Assembly: GCA_036272815.1 (NCBI GenBank)
Contig: DATAYA010000383.1
Coordinates: 1 to 5,640, forward strand
Source of the DNA: DATAYA01 sp036272815
GTDB lineage: Bacteria; Pseudomonadota; Alphaproteobacteria; Acetobacterales; Acetobacteraceae
Direction: 5' to 3'
Length of the DNA: 5,640 nucleotides
Numbering within the stretch: position 1 is the first letter of the stretch; each line of letters starts with the position of its first letter. Under the pieces are notes generated by a model. That model saw only the letters and a program-made list of their open reading frames with translations. It had not been told where the DNA came from and ran no database searches. Below, piece by piece: positions 1 through 5,640 of the stretch. The position numbers and the translations under genes were made by a program.

Positions 1-12
1 CGCCGGGGCGCG

Positions 13-34
13 CCGGTTCCTCACAGAAAACCGG
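13..34 (-). terminator. Small hairpin spanning the TRAP stop codon
   Basis: CCGGTT (minus-strand 34-29) pairs perfectly with AACCGG (18-13) around a 10-base loop that contains the TGA stop (23-21). No U run follows, only CGCGCCCCGGCG to the window edge. It could be a weak 3' end structure or chance in GC-rich DNA. Confidence 0.15.
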
Positions 35-1883
35 TCGAGAACCACGGCACCGCCGCGACCAAGATCACCGCCAGCAGCAGCGCCCCGAGATAGGGCCACA
101 CGAGCCGCATCGCCTCGTCCGGCGCCGCCCCGCCGATCGCGCAGGAGAAGTAGAATCCGACCCCGAAGGGCGGCGCGAACAGGCCGAGCCCCATCGAGAG
201 CACCACCGTCATCGCGTAATGCACGTCGTTCACATGCAGCGCGCGCGCAGCCGGGAACAGCAGCGGGCCGAACAGCACGATCGCCGGGATGCCCTCCAGC
301 AGCGAGCCGAGCACCGCGAACACCAGGATCGAGACCGCGAGGAAGCCGACTTTCCCCCCGGGCATCTGCGTCATCGCGGCGACCAGTTCCTGGCTGAAAC
401 CCGATTGCGTCAGCGCCCACGACATCGCGGTCGCCATGCCGATGATGAGCAGGATCGCCCCCGACAGCGCCGCCGTATCGACCAGCATCGGCCACAGCCG
501 CCGCATGTCATGGCGGCGGTAGATCAGCAGACCGACCAGAAAAGTGTAGGCAATGCCGACCGTCGAGACCTCGGTTGCGGTCGCCACACCCTCGACCACG
601 GCGGCCCGGATCAGGAACGGCAGCACGATCGCCGGAACCGCCACGACGCCGGTGCGCAGCATGGTGCGCAGGCTCGCACGCCGCGTCCCCGCCGCGTCGT
701 CCGCCCGCGTGCGCCAGCGGCAGACCGCGACCAGCGCCAGCGCGCCGACCGCGGCGGGGAGCATCCCGCCCGTGAACAGGCCCGCGATCGAGACGCCGCA
801 TACCGAGCCGATGGTGATGAGCACCAGGCTGGGCGGGATCGTCTCCGACATCGCCCCGGACGCCGCGAGCTGTGCGACCAGCTCGCCCGGAGCGGCGCCG
901 CGGCGCTTCATCTCGGGGAACAGGCAGGGCGCGACCGCGGCCATGTCGGCCGCCTTCGACCCCGAGATGCCGGAGACGAGATACATCGCCGCCAGCAGCA
1001 CGTAGGAGAGGCCGCCGCGGACGTGCCCGAGCAGGGCCGCCATGAAATCGACGAGAGCTGCGGCGAGTCCCATCATCTCGATCAGCACACCCAGAAAAAC
1101 GAACAGCGGTACCGCAAGTAGGACAATCGACGACATACCCTCGTCGATGCGGTTGAGCACGATGCTGAGCGGGATCGTAGTGGTGAACGTCAGATACGCG
1201 ATGGTCGCGGCGCCGAACGCAAACGCGATCGGCGTGCCGGCCAGCACGCAGAGCCCGACGCCCACGACGAAGAAGACGACGAGATCGAGATTGCCGATCG
1301 CCGCCAGCGGCGCCTGCGCGAGCCACAGCGCGCCGAGCACGAGCGCCACCAGCGCGGCTGCGCCGAGCGCCTGCCGCAGGCTCCCGACCCGGAACAGCCG
1401 CACCAGCGCAATCGCCGCCATCATTGCCGCCCCGATCGGGATTGCGGCGACGCGGAGCGCGTCGTGCAGACCGAGTGCCGGGGTGATGACGTCCCACTGG
1501 TCGAGCATGTACTGCATCGAGGGCAGCATCAGCCCGAGCAGGCAGGCGGCGGTGACGGCGGCCCCGATCGCCTCGGCCCAGGCGCGCGCGGCCGGTCGGG
1601 CGCGGTTGATGAACACCGTAAGCCGCATGTGCTCGCCGCGGCGGAGGGCCACGACGGCGCCGAGCATGGCGAGCCAGAGAAACATCGCGGAGGCCAGCTC
1701 GTCCGACCAGGTGATCGGGCGGAGGAAGACGTAGCGCGCGACGACGCCTGCCGAAAGCAGCACGATCTCGGCCACCACCAGCAGCGCCGCTGGCACCTCG
1801 GCCGCCAGCGCGAGCCCACGGTCAATCCGGCGCAGAGCGGCGGATGTACTGGGCTTCGGGCGATCGAGCGCCGCCGTGTTCAT
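21..1883 (-). CDS. Fused TRAP transporter permease (DctQ-DctM, SiaQM-like architecture)
   Basis: Inner-membrane permease of a tripartite ATP-independent periplasmic (TRAP) transporter, which normally uses an ion gradient to import an organic acid or similar solute handed over by a periplasmic binding protein. Residues about 20-165 are the small DctQ part: four hydrophobic segments and the typical block from W59-S-D-E to G83-E-H, including the FLWLAMLGA stretch. A further hydrophobic segment (about 170-192) links to the large DctM part (about 195-620). DctM marks are GTPIAFAFG (216-224), PLFVFLG (259-265), SGISGSKAA (304-312), SETIPPS (346-352), TATEVSTVGIAY (435-446), and the region from LLEGIP (528-533) to GLFAPPFGVG (567-576). 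At 620 residues it matches the known fused QM permeases such as Haemophilus SiaQM (about 616). ATG at 1883 is the only credible start: no in-frame start is seen just upstream, although its ribosome-binding site is poor. The family call is secure. The substrate is unknown, as no binding-protein gene is present. Confidence 0.95.
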   Translation of the reverse strand: MNTAALDRPKPSTSAALRRIDRGLALAAEVPAALLVVAEIVLLSAGVVARYVFLRPITWSDELASAMFLWLAMLGAVVALRRGEHMRLTVFINRARPAARAWAEAIGAAVTAACLLGLMLPSMQYMLDQWDVITPALGLHDALRVAAIPIGAAMMAAIALVRLFRVGSLRQALGAAALVALVLGALWLAQAPLAAIGNLDLVVFFVVGVGLCVLAGTPIAFAFGAATIAYLTFTTTIPLSIVLNRIDEGMSSIVLLAVPLFVFLGVLIEMMGLAAALVDFMAALLGHVRGGLSYVLLAAMYLVSGISGSKAADMAAVAPCLFPEMKRRGAAPGELVAQLAASGAMSETIPPSLVLITIGSVCGVSIAGLFTGGMLPAAVGALALVAVCRWRTRADDAAGTRRASLRTMLRTGVVAVPAIVLPFLIRAAVVEGVATATEVSTVGIAYTFLVGLLIYRRHDMRRLWPMLVDTAALSGAILLIIGMATAMSWALTQSGFSQELVAAMTQMPGGKVGFLAVSILVFAVLGSLLEGIPAIVLFGPLLFPAARALHVNDVHYAMTVVLSMGLGLFAPPFGVGFYFSCAIGGAAPDEAMRLVWPYLGALLLAVILVAAVPWFSTGFL

Positions 1884-1900
1884 CGGTCCGCCGACGCCAT
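1880..1900 (-). other. Possible six-codon leader reading frame overlapping the TRAP start
   Basis: Minus-strand ATG at 1900-1898 reads MASADR and stops at TGA 1882-1880, which shares four bases (ATGA) with the TRAP ATG at 1883-1881. A GGGGGA stretch at 1911-1906 sits 5 bases before this ATG, good spacing for a ribosome-binding site. The same stretch is 22 bases from the TRAP ATG, too far to serve it directly. The only nearer candidate for TRAP is GGCGGA, 3 bases from the start, which is too close. A ribosome ending on the short frame could restart on TRAP. Nothing shows that the peptide itself matters, and such a short frame can arise by chance. Confidence 0.3.
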
Positions 1901-1916
1901 TGCGATCCCCCGATGA
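1880..1916 (-). promoter_or_regulatory. Possible stem-loop covering the TRAP start codon
   Basis: TCATCGG (minus-strand 1916-1910) is perfectly complementary to CCGATGA (1886-1880), giving a 7-bp stem with a 23-base loop. The 3' arm contains the TRAP ATG and the stop of the short upstream frame. The loop holds most of the G-rich ribosome-binding stretch and the short frame's ATG. As drawn it could hold the TRAP start closed until a ribosome crosses the loop. The stem is short and the loop large, so stability is uncertain. Confidence 0.25.
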
Positions 1917-1921
1917 GCGCG

Positions 1922-1950
1922 AAGTGAGACCAGCGTCAGGCCGGCGTCAA
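1922..1950 (-). promoter_or_regulatory. Weak promoter-like match upstream of the TRAP gene
   Basis: TTGACG at 1950-1945 is a good -35 match to sigma-70-type promoters. At 17 bases spacing the -10 position holds TCACTT, which matches TATAAT poorly. It would place a start site shortly before the short leader frame, the right location for a TRAP promoter, but it overlaps the weak hairpin and may be chance. The rest of the 90-base gap shows nothing else I can name. Confidence 0.15.
1929..1945 (-). terminator. Weak hairpin after the RND gene
   Basis: In the minus-strand transcript, GCCGGC (1945-1940) can pair with GCTGGT (1934-1929) around a 5-base loop CTGAC, using two G-U pairs. It lies about 30 bases after the RND stop. 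There is no run of U after it (CTCACTTCG follows), so it does not look like an efficient intrinsic terminator. Read-through into the TRAP gene is possible. Confidence 0.15.
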
Positions 1951-1973
1951 GAACCCAAGGCGTCCCGCATCGG

Positions 1974-4900
1974 TCAGTCGGCCGTGGCCTCGCCCATCTT
2001 GTCGGCGAGCGTGGGCAGCCGCGAGCGGCGGCGTGGTGCCAGCCAATGCTGGAGCCGGTCGAGATAGAGATAGACCACCGGCGTGGTGTAGAGCGTCAGC
2101 ACCTGGCTGACTGCCAGACCGCCGACCATCGCGAAGCCGAGCGGCCGGCGCAGTTCCGAGCCGGCGCCGTGGCCGAGCATCAGCGGCAGGCCGCTCAGCA
2201 TCGCCGCCATCGTCGTCATCAGGCTCGGGCGGAAGCGCAGCAGGCAGGCCTGCCGGATCGCGTCGATCGGGGCCGCGCCGTCGCGCCGCTCGGCGTGGAT
2301 CGCGAAATCCACCATCATGATGCCGTTCTTCTTGACGATGCCGATCAGCAGGATGACGCCGATCAGCGCGATCACCGAGAACTCGTAGTGGAACAGCATC
2401 AGCATCAGCAGCGCGCCGACGCCGGCCGAGGGCAGGGTGGAGAGGATCGTCAGCGGCAGGATGTAGCTCTCGTAGAGGATGCCCAGGATGATGTAGACGG
2501 CGATCACGGCGGCCGCGATCAGGTAGGGCTGCGACGACAGCGAGGACTGGAACGCCTGCGCCGTGCCCTGGAAGGTGCCCTGCAGGGACGCCGGCGCGTG
2601 CATCTCCGCCATCGCCTGGTTGACGGCGGTGACCGCCTCCCCGAGCGCGGCGCCGGGCGCGAGGTTGAAGCTCAGCGTCACCGCCGGAAACTGGCCCTGG
2701 TGGTTGATCGCGACCGGCGAGACCGCGTTGCTGTCCGGCCGCACCATGCTGGAGAGCGGCACCGCCCGGCCGGATGCAGAGCGGACATAGAGCGAGTTGA
2801 TGGTCGACAGCGTGCCCTGGAGCGAGGGGAGCACCTCCAGGATCACGTGATAAGTGTTCACCTGCGTGAAGTACTGGGTGATCTGGTTCTGCCCGAATGC
2901 GTCGTAAAGCGTCGCGTCGATCTGCGCCGGCGTGATGCCGTACTGCGCTGCACGGTCGCGGTCGATCGCGAGCGAGAGGGTGGGGCCGGCCATCTCCTCG
3001 TCGCTGGTCAGGTCGCGCAGCATCGCCAGCCCGTGCATCTTGGCAAGCACCTTGGGCGCCCAGGAGTAGAGTTCGGCCGCGTTCGCGTCCTGCAGCGTGA
3101 ACTGGTACTGCGTTTTGGTCAGCCGGCCGCCGACGCGGATATCCTGCGCCGCCTGGAGGAACAACTGGATGCCCATGACCCGGGCGAGCTTGGGACGCAG
3201 CCGGGCGATGATCTGCTGCGCCGATGCGTGCCGCTGGTCGAACGGCTTCAGCGCGATGAACAGGCGCCCCTGGTTCTCCGTCTGGCCGCCGAGCCCGGCG
3301 CCGATCGTCATGGAATAGCCGGCGAGGTCGGGGTCCTGCTCGATCACCTTGGCGACCGCGAGCTGGCGCTTCTGCATCTCGGCGTAGGAGACGTCCTGCC
3401 CGGCCTCGGAGACGCCGATCAGCACGCCGGTATCCTGCTCCGGGAAGAAGCCCTTTGGGATTTTCGTATAAAGCGTCGCGGTCAGCGCCATCGTCGCGAA
3501 GAACACCAGCAGCATGATGAACTGGTGGCGCAGCGCCACGTCGAGTGTGCGGTGGTAGAAGCCGATCATGCCGTCGAACATAGCCTCGACCGCACGGTAG
3601 ACACGGCCATGCTCTGGGGTATGACGCAGGAACCGCGAGCACAGCATCGGCGTGAGCGTCAGCGACACCACGGCCGAGATCAGCACCGCCATGCTGACGG
3701 TGACGGCGAACTCGCGGAACAGGCGGCCGACGATGCCGCCCATCAGCAGCAGCGGAATGAACACCGCGACCAGCGAAAAGCTGATCGAGATGATGGTGAA
3801 GCCGATCTCGCCGGCGCCCTTGAGCGCCGCGTCCATCGGCCGCATCCCTTCCTCGATGTGGCGGTAGATGTTCTCCAGCATGACGATCGCGTCGTCGACG
3901 ACGAAGCCGACCGCGATCGTGAGCGCCATCAGCGAGAGGTTGTCGAGGCTGTAGCCGAGCACGTACATCGCGGCACAAGTGCCGACGAGTGCCAGCGGCA
4001 CCGCGATGCTCGGGATCAGCGTCGCCCAGGCGTTGCGCAAGAAGACGAAGATCACCATCACGACAAGCGCGACCGAGAGCATCAGCGTGAACTGCACGTC
4101 GCTCACCGCGGCGCGGATGGTCTGGGTGCGGTCCATCAGCGTCTTGACGTGGATGGAGGGCGGCAGCGACGCCTCCAGCCGCGGCAGCTCCGCCTTGACC
4201 CGGTCGACCGTGCTGATGACGTTCGCCCCCGGCTGTTTGAACATCACCAGCAGGATGCCGCGATGGCCGTTCTGCCAGGCGCCGAGGCGGATGTTCTCCG
4301 GGCCCGCGACCGCGCGGCCGATGTCGCGCACCCGCACCGGCGCGCCGTTGCGGTAGGCGACGATAACGCTCTCGTACTCCGATGCCTCGGTGAGCTGGTC
4401 GTTATCGTAGATGGTGAAGCTGGTGCGCGCGCCGTCGACGGTTCCCTTCGGATTGTCCACGGTCGCGTTGACCAGCATCTGCCGCACGTCCTCGAGTGTC
4501 ATGCCCATCGCGGCGAGCTTGGCGGGATCGACCTGGACGCGAATCGCGGGTTTCTGCTCGCCACCGATAAACACCTGGCCGACGCCCGCGATCTGCGAAA
4601 TCTGCTGGCTCAGGATGGTGTCGGCGTAGTTGTCGACGGCGGTGAGCGGCAGCGCGTCCGACTGCACCGCGAGGATCATGATCGGGCTGTCAGACGGGTT
4701 GCTCTTCCAGTAGTTCGGCGCGCTCGGCATGTCCTTCGGCAACTGGCCGCTGGCGCCGTTGATCGCGGCCTGGATGTCCTGCGCGGCGGAGTCGATGTTG
4801 CGGTCGAGCGCGAACTGCACGACGATCTGCGTCTGGCCGAGCACGCTCGTCGACGTCATCTGGTCGACGCCCGGGATCTCCGCGATTTGGCGTTCGAGCG

Positions 4901-5096
4901 GCTGTGCGACGGTCGTCGCCATCGTCTCGGGCGAGGCGCCGGGCAGCTTGCCGTTGACGACGATGGTCGGGAAGTCGACGTTCGGCAGCGGCGCCACCGG
5001 CAGCAGCGGATAGGCGGCGATGCCGACCAGCAGCAGCGCGACCATCAGCAGCGAGGTCGCGATCGGCCGCTTGATGAAGGGGGTCGAGATGCTCAC
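1974..5096 (-). CDS. RND multidrug efflux permease, HAE1 family, MdtB/MdtC-like
   Basis: Proton-driven inner-membrane pump subunit of a tripartite efflux system; homologues export drugs, detergents or bile salts through a periplasmic adaptor and an outer-membrane channel. The 1040 residues are full length (E. coli MdtB and MdtC are about 1025-1040). Order: TM1 (about 12-33), first periplasmic porter part (34-330) with PLPNVDFPTI and PGASPETMA, TM2-TM6 (336-486), second periplasmic part (545-855) beginning IPKGFFPEQDTG, and TM8-TM12 (857-1010). The proton-relay residues are present: D401-D402 in GFVVDDAIV (TM4) and K923 in VKKNGIMMVDFA (TM10), equivalent to AcrB D407, D408 and K940. The start is GTG at 5096-5094; the next in-frame ATG lies inside TM1. 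The GTG overlaps the adaptor stop (GTGA) and follows a GAGG site by 7 bases. Known family: MdtB and MdtC work together as a heterotrimer. This protein carries motifs of both and has no second RND gene downstream, so subunit identity and substrate stay open. Confidence 0.97.
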   Translation of the reverse strand: MSISTPFIKRPIATSLLMVALLLVGIAAYPLLPVAPLPNVDFPTIVVNGKLPGASPETMATTVAQPLERQIAEIPGVDQMTSTSVLGQTQIVVQFALDRNIDSAAQDIQAAINGASGQLPKDMPSAPNYWKSNPSDSPIMILAVQSDALPLTAVDNYADTILSQQISQIAGVGQVFIGGEQKPAIRVQVDPAKLAAMGMTLEDVRQMLVNATVDNPKGTVDGARTSFTIYDNDQLTEASEYESVIVAYRNGAPVRVRDIGRAVAGPENIRLGAWQNGHRGILLVMFKQPGANVISTVDRVKAELPRLEASLPPSIHVKTLMDRTQTIRAAVSDVQFTLMLSVALVVMVIFVFLRNAWATLIPSIAVPLALVGTCAAMYVLGYSLDNLSLMALTIAVGFVVDDAIVMLENIYRHIEEGMRPMDAALKGAGEIGFTIISISFSLVAVFIPLLLMGGIVGRLFREFAVTVSMAVLISAVVSLTLTPMLCSRFLRHTPEHGRVYRAVEAMFDGMIGFYHRTLDVALRHQFIMLLVFFATMALTATLYTKIPKGFFPEQDTGVLIGVSEAGQDVSYAEMQKRQLAVAKVIEQDPDLAGYSMTIGAGLGGQTENQGRLFIALKPFDQRHASAQQIIARLRPKLARVMGIQLFLQAAQDIRVGGRLTKTQYQFTLQDANAAELYSWAPKVLAKMHGLAMLRDLTSDEEMAGPTLSLAIDRDRAAQYGITPAQIDATLYDAFGQNQITQYFTQVNTYHVILEVLPSLQGTLSTINSLYVRSASGRAVPLSSMVRPDSNAVSPVAINHQGQFPAVTLSFNLAPGAALGEAVTAVNQAMAEMHAPASLQGTFQGTAQAFQSSLSSQPYLIAAAVIAVYIILGILYESYILPLTILSTLPSAGVGALLMLMLFHYEFSVIALIGVILLIGIVKKNGIMMVDFAIHAERRDGAAPIDAIRQACLLRFRPSLMTTMAAMLSGLPLMLGHGAGSELRRPLGFAMVGGLAVSQVLTLYTTPVVYLYLDRLQHWLAPRRRSRLPTLADKMGEATAD

Positions 5097-5640
5097 GCGC
5101 CGGCCTCGACCAGGCTGCCCTGTTGCAGGCGGGACTGCCCGTTGACCACCACACTCTCCCCTGCGGCGATGCCGTTTGCGATCACCGCCTCGCGGCCGTT
5201 GTCCTGCCGTACCTTGATCACGCGGCGCGACGCCCGCTGGTCCGACCCGACGACGTAGACATAGAGCCCGTCCGGCCCGCGCTGCACCGCCGCCGAGGGC
5301 ACCGTGACCGCCCCCTTGAGCAGGCCCACCTGCATGTGGGCATGCACGAACTCGCCCGGCCAGAGCTTGTCGTCCGCATTGGCGAACATCGCCTTGAGCT
5401 TGAAATTCCCGGTGGTCGCGTCGACCGTGTTGTCGATCGTGAGCAGATGGCCCTGGCCCAGCAATATCTTGCCGTCGGAGGTCGTGGCGCGCACCGGCAA
5501 AGACGGGCCGCCCGCCGCCGCCTGCATCGCCTCCTGCACCACGGGCAGGTCCTCCTGCGGGAGACTGAACATCACCGCGATCGGGTGGATCTGGTTGATC
5601 GTGACGATCCCCTGCGCGTCGGTGGCATGGATCAGGTTGC
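5093..5640 (-). CDS. RND efflux periplasmic adaptor (membrane fusion protein, MdtA-like), C-terminal part; 5' end off the window
   Basis: Periplasmic adaptor joining an RND pump to its outer-membrane channel. Only the last 181 complete codons are present. The frame stays open to the right edge, reading NLIHATDAQGIVTINQIHPI just before the VMFSLPQ segment, so the GTG at 5575 is an internal valine codon and not a start. Visible parts: the end of the barrel-sandwich region (HATDAQGIV), the beta-barrel domain with INQIHPIAVMFSLPQEDLP, then LLTIDNTVDATTGNFKLKA and LWPGEFVHAHMQV, and the membrane-proximal domain with VTVPSAAVQRGPDGLYVYVV and GIAAGESVVVNG. These align closely with remembered E. coli MdtA (GIVVITQTHPIDLVFTLPE, DNQIDATTGTIKVKA). 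The C-terminus stops soon after the last conserved strand (RLQQGSLVEAGA), lacking the charged tail of E. coli MdtA. The signal peptide, lipobox if any, and coiled-coil hairpin lie outside the window. TGA at 5095-5093 overlaps the RND start, so the two genes are coupled. Confidence 0.95.
   Translation of the reverse strand, partial: NLIHATDAQGIVTINQIHPIAVMFSLPQEDLPVVQEAMQAAAGGPSLPVRATTSDGKILLGQGHLLTIDNTVDATTGNFKLKAMFANADDKLWPGEFVHAHMQVGLLKGAVTVPSAAVQRGPDGLYVYVVGSDQRASRRVIKVRQDNGREAVIANGIAAGESVVVNGQSRLQQGSLVEAGA
5104..5107 (-). promoter_or_regulatory. Ribosome-binding site for the RND pump
   Basis: GAGG on the minus strand, 7 bases before the GTG at 5096. It lies inside the last codons of the adaptor gene. 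Together with the 4-base GTGA overlap it supports the GTG as the true start and translational coupling of adaptor and pump. Confidence 0.6.

Noticed and set aside
7..14. GGCGCGCC palindrome near the left edge
   Set aside because: A self-complementary 8-mer is expected at times in DNA this rich in G+C. It has no partner site or spacing suggesting a regulator.
219..1121. Plus-strand 300-codon frame, and other frames opposite or within the TRAP gene
   Set aside because: Composition of a shadow frame. The TRAP frame explains the region completely with DctQ and DctM motifs.
1936..3978. A 680-codon minus-strand frame overlapping the RND gene
   Set aside because: Arg/Ala/Gly/Asp-rich low-complexity translation, out of frame with the RND gene and without any recognisable motif. 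It could suggest a frameshift, but the RND frame is continuous from TM1 to TM12.
1974..5096. Internal similarity between the two halves of the RND gene as a sequence repeat
   Set aside because: The ancient two-fold duplication is a normal trait of all RND pumps and is not visible as a nucleotide repeat.
2046..5258. A 1070-codon open frame on the plus strand antisense to nearly all of the RND gene
   Set aside because: Its translation is dominated by R, D, H, Q and E with no domain or membrane pattern, as expected for a shadow frame opposite a GC-rich gene. The minus-strand protein shows clear RND motifs throughout.
5093..5575. Adaptor as a complete short 160-residue protein starting at 5575
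   Set aside because: The frame stays open to the window edge, and the upstream residues continue the adaptor family alignment (GIVTINQIHPI), so the gene is cut by the window and is not short.

Overview
The window is about two-thirds G+C by eye and carries three protein genes, all on the minus strand, so transcription runs from the right edge (5640) to the left edge (1). The composition, the GTG start and the gene types suggest a high-GC proteobacterium. I lean towards an alphaproteobacterium, but nothing here fixes the taxon. I see no rRNA, tRNA, CRISPR array, insertion sequence or integrase.

Region by region, in transcription order: (1) 5640-5093 is the C-terminal part of a periplasmic adaptor (membrane fusion protein) of the MdtA/AcrA type; its 5' end lies outside the window. 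(2) 5096-1974 is a full-length RND inner-membrane efflux pump of the HAE1 family, closest in motifs to MdtB/MdtC. Its GTG start overlaps the adaptor stop by 4 bases (GTGA), so the two are almost certainly one translationally coupled operon. (3) 1973-1884 is a 90-base gap with some possible RNA structure. (4) 1883-21 is a fused TRAP transporter permease holding the small DctQ and large DctM parts in one 620-residue chain. (5) 20-1 holds no gene.

The adaptor and RND pump would form a tripartite drug or toxic-compound exporter with an outer-membrane channel that is not in the window. The TRAP permease is a secondary importer that normally needs a periplasmic solute-binding protein (DctP/SiaP type), also not in the window. 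Its same-strand position after the pump could mean read-through or chance adjacency; the sequence does not decide.

The genes belong to known families and I do not see a new system. The point most worth a second look is the TRAP start. It has no good ribosome-binding site of its own, lies in the 3' arm of a 7-bp stem, and overlaps the stop of a six-codon reading frame that does have a plausible site. A second point is the RND pump, which mixes MdtB-like and MdtC-like motifs and has no second RND gene beside it.
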